From contig NZ_CP008985.1 of assembly GCF_000754265.1 (NCBI RefSeq), positions 558,001 through 622,000 of the forward strand: 64,000 bases of DNA, read 5' to 3'. Made by a program: the position numbers and the translations under genes. Shown here in pieces: positions 48,245-56,969 of this stretch. The stretch is from Candidatus Palibaumannia cicadellinicola. GTDB taxonomy: Bacteria; Pseudomonadota; Gammaproteobacteria; Enterobacterales; Enterobacteriaceae. The notes under the pieces were generated by a model. The model did not search any database, had not been told where the DNA came from, and saw only the letters and a list, made by a program, of their open reading frames with translations. Position 1 is the stretch's first letter. Each line of letters opens with the position of its first letter.

Positions 48245-49039
48245 TCACTGTGGGTGATGAATTACCCGAGGTAATGAGTCGTCAGCACGTAACGTCATAA
48301 TTTCACAACCATCTTTTATTACTACCACAGTATGCTCATATTGAGCAGAAAGACTATTATCTTGAGTTTTCACTGTCCAACCATCTTTCATGGTGCGGAT
48401 ACGGTAATTACCAGCATTAACCATTGGTTCTATCGTAAACGCCATACCTGACTGTAGTATGACTCCACAATCATCAGCGTCATAATGTAATACCTGTGGT
48501 TCTTCATGAAAGCCTTTGCCAATACCATGCCCGCAATACTCACGCACAACCGAGAAATGTTCAGCCTCTACGAACTGTTGAATAGCTTTGCCAATATTTC
48601 GTAAACGAATGCCAGGACGTACCATACGAATAGCTAAGTATAAGCTTTCTTTGGTAACTCTACATAAACGTTCACCAAGAATAGTAGGCTGACCTACAAT
48701 AAACATTGCTGATGTGTCTCCATGAAAACCATCTTTAATGACTGTCACATCAATATTGATAATATCTCCATTTTTTAGTATTGTCTCATAGCTCGGAATA
48801 CCATGGCAAACAACTTCATTAACGGAAATACATACTGATTTAGGAAAACCATGATAGCCAAGAGAGGCGGAAATAGCTTGTTGTTTCTCCGTAATGTACT
48901 TATAACATAAGATATCAAGTTCTCCGGTACTAATACCAGGTTTGATATATGGTTTGATTACTTCTAACACTTCAGCAGCTAGCTGACCTGCGATACGCAT
49001 TTTGGTAATATCGTTAAATGTTTTAATAAAAATAGACAT
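48245..49039 (-). CDS. map: Methionine aminopeptidase
   Basis: Removes the initiator methionine from nascent proteins. 264 residues, exactly the E. coli length. Metal-binding residues are seen in NIDVTVIKDGFHGDTSAMFI (two Asp, about 97-110), GHGIGKGFHEEPQVLHY (His, about 171) and FTIEPMVNAG (Glu, about 202-208). As in E. coli it is divergent from rpsB. It is the first gene of an unbroken minus-strand run that continues into queF and the whole division cluster. Confidence 0.96.
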   Translation of the reverse strand: MSIFIKTFNDITKMRIAGQLAAEVLEVIKPYIKPGISTGELDILCYKYITEKQQAISASLGYHGFPKSVCISVNEVVCHGIPSYETILKNGDIINIDVTVIKDGFHGDTSAMFIVGQPTILGERLCRVTKESLYLAIRMVRPGIRLRNIGKAIQQFVEAEHFSVVREYCGHGIGKGFHEEPQVLHYDADDCGVILQSGMAFTIEPMVNAGNYRIRTMKDGWTVKTQDNSLSAQYEHTVVVIKDGCEIMTLRADDSLPRVIHHPQ

Positions 49040-49074
49040 GAATAGATCAGTAGTTAGCGCAAAAAAAATTTCTA

Positions 49075-49104
49075 AGTATAATATACGTGATAGTACCAGC
49101 TAAA
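49075..49104 (-). promoter_or_regulatory. Candidate promoter for map and the downstream division cluster
   Basis: On the minus strand TTTAGC (49104-49099) and TATACT (49080-49075) are 18 bp apart. The start point would be near 49068, leaving a short leader to the map ATG. The -35 box is poor, so this is a weak prediction. Confidence 0.35.
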
Positions 49105-49153
49105 CTTGGTACTGCCAAATCATCATTTACTTTCTCAGAGTCCAAACATTTAG

Positions 49154-49189
49154 TGGAGTCCGCACTTTATTTATGGTATAAAGCGCGCT
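49154..49189 (+). promoter_or_regulatory. rpsB promoter candidate with GC-rich discriminator
   Basis: An extended -10 element TGG TATAAA (49174-49182) is followed directly by GCGCGC (49183-49188), the G/C-rich discriminator typical of promoters under stringent control. No good -35 box is seen at 17 bp (TGGAGT). This matches the known type of the rpsB promoter in enteric bacteria. Confidence 0.55.
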
Positions 49190-49323
49190 TATTGAAGCAA
49201 TAGGAGCAAAAAAATTTTTAACGGCTAGTTTACTGCTAACTTTGAAGTTAATTATCTTATTTTGAATAAGATAGTATCTTATTACAACAATAGGGTATTT
49301 TTATCCTAAAAGCTAGAGTTAGT

Positions 49324-49336
49324 CGTATGGGATACG
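49324..49336 (+). promoter_or_regulatory. rpsB leader hairpin, possible S2 autoregulatory element
   Basis: CGTAT (49324-49328) and ATACG (49332-49336) form a perfect 5-bp stem with a GGG loop about 50 nt before the rpsB start. S2 is known to repress its own mRNA through structured leader elements in Enterobacterales. That this hairpin is part of that element is inference from position. Confidence 0.35.
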
Positions 49337-49385
49337 TCAGAAGAAAGTATAGTATACCCAAAAACTAAATATATAGAGGTTTTAT

Positions 49386-50108
49386 ATGGCAACTGTTTTC
49401 ATGCATGACATGTTCCAAGCCGGTGTCCACTTTGGTCATCAAACTCGCTACTGGAACCCGAAAATGAAACCGTTTATCTTCGGTGCTCGTAATAAGATTC
49501 ACATCATAAACTTAGAACAAACTGTACCAATGTTTAATTCAGCTCTAGCTGAACTTAATAAAATTGCCTCACGTAAAGGTAAAATATTATTTGTCGGAAC
49601 TAAGCGTGCCGCAAGCGAAGCAGTAAAAGAGTCAGCTAATAGCTGCGATCAGTTTTTTGTCAACCATCGTTGGTTAGGTGGCATGTTAACTAACTGGAAA
49701 ACTGTTCGTCAGTCTATTAAGCGCTTAAAAGAACTAGAAACTCAGTCTGAAGACGGAACTTTAGAGAAGCTCACTAAGAAAGAAGCAATGATGCGTACTC
49801 GTAAATTAGAAAAGCTAGAAAAAAGCCTAGGTGGAATTAAGGATATGGGTGGTTTACCAGATGCATTGTTTGTTATTGATGCTCAACATGAACATATTGC
49901 TATCAAAGAAGCTAATAATCTAGGTATTCCAGTTTTCGCTGTAGTTGATACGAACGCAGATCCTAATGGTATAGACTTTCTTATTCCGGGTAATGACGAC
50001 GCTATCCGTGCTATCAATCTATATTTAACTGCTGTAGCAACCTCTATACGCGAAGGTCGTTATCGAGATCCAATGTCAGGAGAAAGTGATCAAGCTTTTC
50101 TGCAGTAA
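49386..50108 (+). CDS. rpsB: 30S ribosomal protein S2
   Basis: S2 binds late to the 30S head-body hinge and holds S1. 240 residues (E. coli 241). Conserved segments include [20 protein letters not shown] (about 12-31), [20 protein letters not shown] (about 91-110), the coiled-coil region [20 protein letters not shown] and [20 protein letters not shown]. It is preceded by GAGG 7 nt before the ATG. tsf follows after 47 nt in the usual operon. Confidence 0.97.
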   Translation: MATVFMHDMFQAGVHFGHQTRYWNPKMKPFIFGARNKIHIINLEQTVPMFNSALAELNKIASRKGKILFVGTKRAASEAVKESANSCDQFFVNHRWLGGMLTNWKTVRQSIKRLKELETQSEDGTLEKLTKKEAMMRTRKLEKLEKSLGGIKDMGGLPDALFVIDAQHEHIAIKEANNLGIPVFAVVDTNADPNGIDFLIPGNDDAIRAINLYLTAVATSIREGRYRDPMSGESDQAFLQ

Positions 50109-50155
50109 GATTCTTTATTTCTCTTCCTAAACCCAAAAACAAAGAGATTAACATC

Positions 50156-51007
50156 ATGGCTGATGTAACCACTGCTTTGGTAAAAGAACTACGTTATCGT
50201 ACTCATGCTGGACTAATGAAGTGTAAAAAAGCTTTAGTTGAAGCTCATGGAGATATTGAGCTTGCGATCGATAACCTACGTAAATCAGGGCAGGCTACAG
50301 CCGCAAAAAAATCAGGTAGCGTAGCTGCTCAAGGCTTAATCGTAATCAAAATTGCTAACAATAGCAAATACGGGGTCATAATCGAACTAAACTGTGAAAC
50401 TGACTTTGTTGCTCAGGATAAAGCTTTCACTAATTTTGGAAATGAAGTCGTAACAGCTACATTAGATCAAAAAATAATCAAATTAGATGTGTTAAAAGCA
50501 AAATTCGAAGAACAGCGCATTGCTCTAGTAAACCAAATGGGTGAAAACATCAACATCCGCCGTATAGGTTTTCTAGAAGGTGATGTATTAGTTTCATATC
50601 TACATTACGCTCGTATTGGTGTCATAGTATCTGCTACTAATGCAGAGCCAAATTTAATTAAACAGATTGCTATGCATATCGCAGCAATAAAACCTGAATA
50701 TGTTAATGCAAATGATATTCCCAGCGATATTATTTCCCGTGAGTATCAAATACAGCTAAATATTGCTATGCAATCTCATAAGTCATATGAAGTTACACAA
50801 AAAATAATAGAAGGTCGTATGCGTCAGTTCACTAGAGATATATCTCTAACTGACCAAAATTTTATAATAGATCCCATAAAAACTGTTGGACAGCTGCTAG
50901 AAGAGCATAAAGCAAAAATTAACAATTTTATTCGCTTTGAAGTTGGCGAAGGCATCAAAAAAGCGAACATTAACTTCGCTAAGGAAGTATCTGCATTATG
51001 CAAATAA
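50156..51007 (+). CDS. tsf: Elongation factor Ts
   Basis: Nucleotide exchange factor for EF-Tu. 283 residues, the E. coli length. The N-terminal UBA-like domain carries [20 protein letters not shown] (about 12-31), and the EF-Tu-contacting motif [12 protein letters not shown] (about 79) is intact. The C-terminal part (about 140-283) is more diverged and richer in Ile/Asn/Lys than in E. coli, as is common for AT-biased symbionts. Confidence 0.96.
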   Translation: MADVTTALVKELRYRTHAGLMKCKKALVEAHGDIELAIDNLRKSGQATAAKKSGSVAAQGLIVIKIANNSKYGVIIELNCETDFVAQDKAFTNFGNEVVTATLDQKIIKLDVLKAKFEEQRIALVNQMGENINIRRIGFLEGDVLVSYLHYARIGVIVSATNAEPNLIKQIAMHIAAIKPEYVNANDIPSDIISREYQIQLNIAMQSHKSYEVTQKIIEGRMRQFTRDISLTDQNFIIDPIKTVGQLLEEHKAKINNFIRFEVGEGIKKANINFAKEVSALCK

Positions 51008-51067
51008 TTCTACATTGATAAGTTTACCAATGAGTGACTTCGAGACTACTAAAGGAACCTATGATCC

Positions 51068-51817
51068 ATGGATAACAAACCTATCTATCAACGTATCTTG
51101 CTAAAATTGAGCGGTGAAGCTTTGCAGGGCATAGAAAGTTTTGGGATCAACACTAGCGCTTTAGCTCGTATAGCTAAGGAAGTTAAAGAATTAGTAAACT
51201 TTAGAATTCAGGTTGGTATAGTTATAGGAGGCGGAAACCTATTTCGAGGTGCTGTGCTAACACAGGCAGGTATAAACCGCGTAGTATGCGATCATATGGG
51301 AATGTTAGCTACCATAATGAATGGTCTAGCAATACGTAACGCTCTACAACGTACTGACGTCAACACAAGTATTATGTCAGCAATTCCGCTTAATGGAATC
51401 TGCGAAAACTATAACCAGGAAAAAGCTATTAATCTACTAGATAATAATAGCGTAGTAATATTCGTAGCTGGAACGGGCAATCCTTTTTTTACTACTGATT
51501 CTGCTGCTTGCTTACGTGGCTTAGAAATTAATGCAAATATAGTACTAAAAGCGACTAAAGTAGATGGTGTTTTTTCTGCAGATCCTACAATTCATCCCAA
51601 TGCTATCTTTTATGATCAATTAAGTTATCATGAAGTACTTAAGCAGGAGCTAAAAATTATGGATTTAGCTGCTTTTACATTAGCACGTGATCATAATATG
51701 CCCATTTGTGTTTTTAATATAAACAGGCCTGACGCGCTATTACGAGTTGTTATGGGTAAGAAAGAAGGCACGATGATTACTCATCAGTCGTCAACTGACT
51801 CTAGTCAGCCGAGATAA
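51068..51817 (+). CDS. pyrH: UMP kinase
   Basis: Phosphorylates UMP in pyrimidine nucleotide synthesis; hexameric amino-acid-kinase fold. 249 residues (E. coli 241), with an eight-residue hydrophilic C-terminal extension. [13 protein letters not shown] (about 9-21), [11 protein letters not shown] (about 52), [18 protein letters not shown] (about 75) and [17 protein letters not shown] (about 137) are conserved. It lies in the rpsB-tsf-pyrH-frr order of E. coli. Confidence 0.96.
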   Translation: MDNKPIYQRILLKLSGEALQGIESFGINTSALARIAKEVKELVNFRIQVGIVIGGGNLFRGAVLTQAGINRVVCDHMGMLATIMNGLAIRNALQRTDVNTSIMSAIPLNGICENYNQEKAINLLDNNSVVIFVAGTGNPFFTTDSAACLRGLEINANIVLKATKVDGVFSADPTIHPNAIFYDQLSYHEVLKQELKIMDLAAFTLARDHNMPICVFNINRPDALLRVVMGKKEGTMITHQSSTDSSQPR

Positions 51818-51839
51818 TAAAATATAAAAGGTGCACAAC

Positions 51840-52397
51840 GTGATTAATCAAATCCAACAAAATGCTGAGGTACGTATGGCGAAATGCGTTGAAGCATTCA
51901 AAAACCATATTAGCAAGTTCCGTACTGGCCGTGCTTCTCCAAGCCTACTAGATAGTATTCAAGTCGAGTATTATGGCTCCATCCAACCTTTGCGTCAGTT
52001 AGCTAATATTGTAGCGGAAGATTCGCGCACCCTAGCGATTACGTTGTTTGATTTATCAATGATTACGTCGGTAGAAAAAGCTATCATAGCCTCAGATTTA
52101 AATCTGAATCCTTACTTAGCTGGAACAGTTATCCGCGTTCCATTACCAATACTAACTGAAGAACGACGTAGGGATATAATTAAAATAGTTCGCTGTGAAG
52201 CCGAACAAGGCAAAGTTTCCGTACGTAATGTGCGACGTGATGCTAACGAGAAGGTCAAGATGCTACTCAAAAGTAAAGCCATAGGTCTAGATGAAGATCG
52301 TAGATATCAAGAAGAGATTCAAAAGCTAACCGAAGTTTGGATTAGGAAACTAGATCGCGTACTAGCAGAAAAAGAAAAAGAACTCATAGATTTTTAA
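51840..52397 (+). CDS. frr: Ribosome recycling factor
   Basis: Splits post-termination ribosomes with EF-G. I choose GTG 51840 ([20 protein letters not shown], aligned to E. coli MISDIRKDAEVRM), which gives 185 residues, exactly as in E. coli; AAAGG lies 8 nt upstream. An in-frame GTG at 51831 adds three residues only and overlaps the ribosome-binding site. [20 protein letters not shown] and [20 protein letters not shown] are conserved. A strong terminator follows. Confidence 0.95.
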   Translation: MINQIQQNAEVRMAKCVEAFKNHISKFRTGRASPSLLDSIQVEYYGSIQPLRQLANIVAEDSRTLAITLFDLSMITSVEKAIIASDLNLNPYLAGTVIRVPLPILTEERRRDIIKIVRCEAEQGKVSVRNVRRDANEKVKMLLKSKAIGLDEDRRYQEEIQKLTEVWIRKLDRVLAEKEKELIDF

Positions 52398-52414
52398 TTC
52401 GCAGACAGTATAAA

Positions 52415-52457
52415 AACGCCGTAGTGGCCCCTTTTAGTCGCTACGGCGTTTTTTTTA
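52415..52457 (+). terminator. Intrinsic terminator after frr
   Basis: AACGCCGTAG (52415-52424) pairs perfectly with CTACGGCGTT (52441-52450); the last two Ts and the following run make eight or more Ts. This closes the rpsB-tsf-pyrH-frr transcript and separates it from dxr. It is the strongest terminator in the window. Confidence 0.9.
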
Positions 52458-52532
52458 TGGTGTATTGTCATAGATTACCATATCGTCGCACATATTTATT
52501 AAACATATTTTACGTAGTAGCTAAATAATTTT

Positions 52533-53729
52533 ATGAGGCATTTGACGATTCTAGGCAGTACTGGTTCCATTGGTACCAGTACATTAGCCGTGGTAAAAAA
52601 TAATCCTGATCAATTCACAGTACGTGCATTGGTAGCAAACGATAATTTGTCTTTAATGACCAAACAATGTTTAGCTTTCCGGCCATCATGGGTAGGTATG
52701 GCCGACGAGCGAGCCGCGAGGAAACTCAAAGCTAACTTAGCCCAAGTGCAAATCCCTATTCAGGTCATTTCTGGTACTTCTGCTGCTTGCAAATTAGCAG
52801 CACTAGAGGAGGTCGACACGGTTATGGCAGCAATTGTTGGTACCGCTGGTTTATTACCAACCTTATCGGCACTACGTGCTGGTAAACGAGTATTGCTAGC
52901 TAATAAGGAGGCATTAGTGACTTGTGGTCGGCTATTTATGAATGAAGTACGCAAGTACAATGCACAGCTGCTGCCAGTAGATAGCGAACATAACGCTATT
53001 TTTCAGAGTTTACCGGAACCACTTCAACGTAAGTTAGGATACGCTTCGCTGATTGAATATGGTGTGTCAAGAATTATTCTAACTGGTTCTGGGGGACCAT
53101 TTCGTAACACTCCGTTATCAGCATTGGCTACCATGACATCAGATCAAGCTTGTGCACATCCAAATTGGTCAATGGGACGCAAAATATCAGTAGACTCAGC
53201 TACTATGATGAATAAAGGATTAGAGTATATTGAGGCACGTTGGTTATTTAATGCTTCTGCCGAACAAATTGAAGTACTACTACATCCACAGTCTATAGTG
53301 CACTCAATGGTGCGCTATGCTGATGGTAGCGTACTAGCACAGCTAGGATATCCTGATATGCGTATCCCTATAGCTCATGCTATGGCATATCCGACAAGGG
53401 TACCTACAGGAGTGATGCCTCTAGACTTTTTACGCCTTGGTACACTTAGTTTTGATAAACCTGATAGTGAACGTTACCCCTGTCTACAGCTTGCTATAGA
53501 GGCTAGTAAAAGCGGACAGGCTGCAACAACTGCGCTCAATGCTGCTAACGAAGTTGCGGTTGCTGCTTTTTTAAAAAAAGATATCAGTTTTACCGATATT
53601 ACTGCTGTAAACCGTCGGGTGCTAGATCAATTAAATTTTACCGAACCAACTAGTGTAGAGGAGGTCTTATTTATTGATCGTCAAGCGCGTAAAAATGCCC
53701 GCCTAAGCGTCCGCTATTTCAAACGCTAA
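52533..53729 (+). CDS. dxr: 1-deoxy-D-xylulose 5-phosphate reductoisomerase
   Basis: Makes 2-C-methylerythritol 4-phosphate in the MEP isoprenoid pathway, using NADPH. 398 residues, the E. coli length. The NADPH site [13 protein letters not shown] (about 5-17), [15 protein letters not shown] (about 120), the metal and substrate site [15 protein letters not shown] (about 146) and [18 protein letters not shown] (about 213) are intact. uppS follows after about 200 nt. Confidence 0.96.
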   Translation: MRHLTILGSTGSIGTSTLAVVKNNPDQFTVRALVANDNLSLMTKQCLAFRPSWVGMADERAARKLKANLAQVQIPIQVISGTSAACKLAALEEVDTVMAAIVGTAGLLPTLSALRAGKRVLLANKEALVTCGRLFMNEVRKYNAQLLPVDSEHNAIFQSLPEPLQRKLGYASLIEYGVSRIILTGSGGPFRNTPLSALATMTSDQACAHPNWSMGRKISVDSATMMNKGLEYIEARWLFNASAEQIEVLLHPQSIVHSMVRYADGSVLAQLGYPDMRIPIAHAMAYPTRVPTGVMPLDFLRLGTLSFDKPDSERYPCLQLAIEASKSGQAATTALNAANEVAVAAFLKKDISFTDITAVNRRVLDQLNFTEPTSVEEVLFIDRQARKNARLSVRYFKR

Positions 53730-53936
53730 ATAACTATTACGCTCAAAACTATCAAACCAACTGCTAATTTGTTCGATTATTGGTGAAATGATATAGTCTG
53801 CGCTACTAAGACCGTTAATAATCGCGAATTACATCATTAATAAGTCGTATGTAAACACTGATTCTTGACGATTTTGTAGGCCCTGTGTTTCAAAAAGACA
53901 ATAGTCTCGTATTCTTAATTGAGGAAAGACGTAAAC

Positions 53937-54800
53937 GTGATATTGGCGGAAAATCAATCAGAGACGGAAATGTTTCCGTTTCTATTATCACCCCAGCATG
54001 TAGCAATCATTATGGATGGTAATGGTCGCTGGGCGAAGAAGCAGGGCAAATTACGTATCTTCGGTCATCAGGCAGGTGTCAAGTCGGTTCGCCGTGCAGT
54101 TAGCTTTGCTGTTAACCATCATTTTAACGCGTTGACGCTGTATGCATTCAGCAGCGAAAATTGGAATCGTCCTACTAAAGAAGTTTCCGCACTCATGGAG
54201 CTTTTTATTTGTGCATTAGATAACGAAGTAAAAAGCCTACACAAACATAATATACGGCTAAAAGTTATTGGTGATATAAGTCGTTTCGGTATTAGCTTAC
54301 AGGAGCGTATCTTTGATTCGGAAGAACTAACCCGGAATAATAACGGTTTAACTCTTAATATTGCAGCTAATTATGGTGGACGTTGGGATATTATTCAAGG
54401 CGTAAAACAATTAGCCATTCAAGTGCAAGAAGGTCTCCTACTTCCTGATCAAATAAATGAAGACATATTATGCCGTCATGTTTGTATGAATGAACTAGCA
54501 CCAGTAGATTTAGTGATCCGTACTGGAGGTGAACACCGCATTAGTAATTTCCTGCTATGGCAGATAGCTTATGCTGAGCTCTTCTTTACCGATGTGTTAT
54601 GGCCAGATTTTGATGACGTTGTCTTTGAAGGTGCACTAAATGCTTTTGCTCAAAGAGAGCGGCGTTTTGGTGGAACAACGCCTGATGATGTCAAAGCATT
54701 CGTAGGGGGGGGGGTTGCTGAAGTATCGCTTGATTACAGCTTTTATTCTCGTACCTACGGTAATTGCCATACTGTTTTTGCTACCGCCAATGTGGTTTAA
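53937..54800 (+). CDS. uppS: Undecaprenyl diphosphate synthase, reading beyond its usual end
   Basis: cis-prenyltransferase that makes the C55 carrier for wall and envelope glycans. Start taken as GTG 53937 downstream of GAGGAAAG. HVAIIMDGNGRWAKKQGK (about 22-39), LYAFSSENWNRP, LTLNIAANYGGRWDI and DLVIRTGGEHRISNFLLWQ are conserved. The E. coli-like part ends around RRFGGTTPDD (residue about 250). The frame then passes through a run of ten Gs and continues 28 codons inside cdsA to 54800, giving 287 residues against 253 in E. coli. The overlap of 86 nt is unusual and depends on the G count. Confidence 0.9.
   Translation: MILAENQSETEMFPFLLSPQHVAIIMDGNGRWAKKQGKLRIFGHQAGVKSVRRAVSFAVNHHFNALTLYAFSSENWNRPTKEVSALMELFICALDNEVKSLHKHNIRLKVIGDISRFGISLQERIFDSEELTRNNNGLTLNIAANYGGRWDIIQGVKQLAIQVQEGLLLPDQINEDILCRHVCMNELAPVDLVIRTGGEHRISNFLLWQIAYAELFFTDVLWPDFDDVVFEGALNAFAQRERRFGGTTPDDVKAFVGGGVAEVSLDYSFYSRTYGNCHTVFATANVV
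54705..54714 (+). repeat. G10 homopolymer at the uppS-cdsA junction
   Basis: Ten consecutive Gs in an AT-rich genome, placed directly before the TTG start of cdsA and inside the uppS frame. G8 or G11 would put a TGA in the uppS frame just after the tract (at the TTGCTGAAG sequence); G10 extends UppS by 28 codons past the tract; G9 or G12 would fuse UppS in frame to CdsA. The first Gs also serve as the Shine-Dalgarno sequence of cdsA. Confidence 0.85.
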
Positions 54801-55572
54801 ACTCATTACCTTAGTAGTATGTATGTTCAGTGCCTGGGAATGGGGACAACTTGCTGGATTAACTCCTTGTAGCCAGCGTTTTTGGTTTGTAATTGTATGT
54901 GGTCTACTACTTACTATAATTACATTTAATGTGCCTATTTGCTTGCCATTATTTACCGTATGGCAGGTACAGTATATTTTGTGGGCAGCCTTAGTATGGT
55001 GGCTCACAGCACTGTTGCTAGTAGTATACTATCCTAGTTCAGCGGTTTTCTGGCGTCGCTCTAACTCACTGCGGTTAGTATTTGGCATATTTACTATACT
55101 ACCTTTTTTTTATAGCATGATTACTATGCGTTATTATAATTATAATATTAATCCTTTTGCAGGATCTTGGTGGCTATTATATATCATGCTCCTAGTATGG
55201 AGCGCTGATTCTGGCGCTTATCTCTTCGGACGTGCTTTAGGCCGTCACAAGTTGGCGCCGAAAATCTCTCCTGGCAAAACTTGGGAAGGGCTAATCAGCG
55301 GTCTATTTACATCTGCAATTATTACCTGGGTATTTAAAAGTTATGCACCGCTTCATGCAGCTCCGCTTATATTACTAATCTGCTCTACAGTGGCAGTGCT
55401 AGCTTCTATAGTTGGAGATTTGACCGAAAGTATGTTTAAACGTGAAGCAGGTATTAAGGATAGCGGACATATTATTCCAGGGCATGGTGGAATTTTAGAT
55501 CGTATAGATAGTCTAACTGCTGCCATTCCAGTTTTTGCCTGTCTGATGCTACAGGTTTTTCACGCTATATAA
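54715..55572 (+). CDS. cdsA: Phosphatidate cytidylyltransferase
   Basis: Integral membrane enzyme that makes CDP-diacylglycerol, precursor of the phospholipids. It starts at TTG (TTGCTGAAGTATCGC), which I recall is also the E. coli start, and has 285 residues, exactly the E. coli length. Seven or eight membrane segments are visible. The family signature (KREAGIKDSGHIIPGHGG with LDRIDS, about 241-265) is intact. The AGGGG at 54704-54708 gives 6-nt spacing to the TTG. Confidence 0.95.
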   Translation: MLKYRLITAFILVPTVIAILFLLPPMWFKLITLVVCMFSAWEWGQLAGLTPCSQRFWFVIVCGLLLTIITFNVPICLPLFTVWQVQYILWAALVWWLTALLLVVYYPSSAVFWRRSNSLRLVFGIFTILPFFYSMITMRYYNYNINPFAGSWWLLYIMLLVWSADSGAYLFGRALGRHKLAPKISPGKTWEGLISGLFTSAIITWVFKSYAPLHAAPLILLICSTVAVLASIVGDLTESMFKREAGIKDSGHIIPGHGGILDRIDSLTAAIPVFACLMLQVFHAI

Positions 55573-55591
55573 GTTAGAACTGGGAGAGCTT

Positions 55592-56965
55592 ATGTTACAT
55601 TTTTGTTTAGTGATTTTCGTTTTTATTGTTTCGCTAGGTACTTTAATCATCGTGCATGAATTAGGACATTTTTTGGTAGCCCGTAGTTATGGTGTTACCG
55701 TAGAGCGATTCTCTATCGGTTTAGGACCCGTACTTTGGTGCTGGCGTGATAAATATGGTACTCAGTTCGTGATCTCTGCTATTCTTCTAGGCGGTTATGT
55801 CAAAATGTTAGAAAAGCATGTGAATATAGTGCCATCTAAATATCTTGATAACAAATTTGATGAAACATTTAATCATAAAACTATCTCGCAACGTGCCATA
55901 ATTATTACCGCAGGACCAGCTTTTAACTTCATTTTTACCATTATTGCCTATTGGATCGTATTAATGATCGGTATACCAAGTTGCCGGCCTATTATCAGCA
56001 GTATCACTCCTAATTCAATTGTTGCCCAGGCAGATATTTCTCCCATAATAGCAATAAAGTCGGTTGACAATATCGAAAAACCTGATTGGAATTCCGTACG
56101 TCTGCCACTTCTTGACAAGATAGGTAATAATGCAATTCGCATAGATGTAGCAAAATTAGGCTCTATGTTTTTTGATAGAAAAACGGTTGATTTACACGAC
56201 TTGAACTTAAATGCCAAATATGAAGATAAAGATATTTTGTTAGCCTTAGGGATAATACCTTGTGATTTACGTATCAAACCTATTATTGCTCAGGTTCAAA
56301 TAGGTACTGCTGCAGATAAAGCTGGTTTACAAGCTGGCGATAAGATTGTTCAAGTCGATGGTCAGTGGATAAGAGAGTGGGAATGGTTTGTCATGAAAGT
56401 ACGGGATAATCCTGGACGGAAGTTAGCTGTTATTATCGAACGTCAAGGTAGTGCAATGGAAATTGCTTTGATTCCGGATAGCAAATTAGTAGATCAAAAT
56501 CAAGTAAAAGGTTTTGCTGGTATCATACCTCAAGCTATAAATTTATCCCCTAAATATCAGACCATACTAAAATTAGGTCCCTTACCTGCATTCACTCAGG
56601 CTGTTAAAAACACCTGGCAGCTAATACGATTGACAGCCTCTATATTTAGTAAATTAATCAATGGAGAGATTAAGTTATATACTCTACGCGGTCCTATTGC
56701 TATTGCTCAGAATGCAAGTAAATCAGCTGAATATGGATTAATCTACTATATTATTTTTTTAGCATTACTCAGTGTGAATATTGGGATTATGAATTTATTT
56801 CCATTACCTATTTTAGATGGTGGGCATCTACTATTATTGGTAATTGAAAAACTAAAAGGTAGTCCAGTATCTCCAATAGTACAAGAATTTAGTTACCGTA
56901 TTAGTACTATTTTGCTAGTATTATTAATGGGTATAGCCTTTTTTAATGATATATCCAGGCTATGA
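55592..56965 (+). CDS. rseP: Intramembrane zinc protease RseP
   Basis: Site-2 protease of the inner membrane; in E. coli it cleaves RseA in the envelope stress response and clears signal peptides. 457 residues (E. coli 450). The zinc motif HELGH (about 23-27) is in the first membrane segment; two PDZ-like regions lie in the periplasmic part (second with [20 protein letters not shown], about 240-260); the second active-site motif [13 protein letters not shown] (about 405) is intact. It ends 4 nt before the bamA start. Confidence 0.95.
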   Translation: MLHFCLVIFVFIVSLGTLIIVHELGHFLVARSYGVTVERFSIGLGPVLWCWRDKYGTQFVISAILLGGYVKMLEKHVNIVPSKYLDNKFDETFNHKTISQRAIIITAGPAFNFIFTIIAYWIVLMIGIPSCRPIISSITPNSIVAQADISPIIAIKSVDNIEKPDWNSVRLPLLDKIGNNAIRIDVAKLGSMFFDRKTVDLHDLNLNAKYEDKDILLALGIIPCDLRIKPIIAQVQIGTAADKAGLQAGDKIVQVDGQWIREWEWFVMKVRDNPGRKLAVIIERQGSAMEIALIPDSKLVDQNQVKGFAGIIPQAINLSPKYQTILKLGPLPAFTQAVKNTWQLIRLTASIFSKLINGEIKLYTLRGPIAIAQNASKSAEYGLIYYIIFLALLSVNIGIMNLFPLPILDGGHLLLLVIEKLKGSPVSPIVQEFSYRISTILLVLLMGIAFFNDISRL

Positions 56966-56969
56966 GAAG

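Larger units (their letters stand above)
49040..49385. other. 346-bp divergent regulatory region map / rpsB
   Basis: No gene is seen. The region contains a candidate minus-strand promoter near map (49075-49104), a stringent-type extended -10 promoter for rpsB (about 49154-49189) and a leader of nearly 200 nt with a small hairpin near 49324-49336. A long leader on rpsB is expected because S2 autoregulates this operon in enteric bacteria. Confidence 0.6.

Noticed and set aside
53730-53936. Possible small gene or RNA between dxr and uppS
   Set aside because: No frame, tRNA fold or clear hairpin; looks like plain spacer with a promoter or ribosome binding site for uppS.
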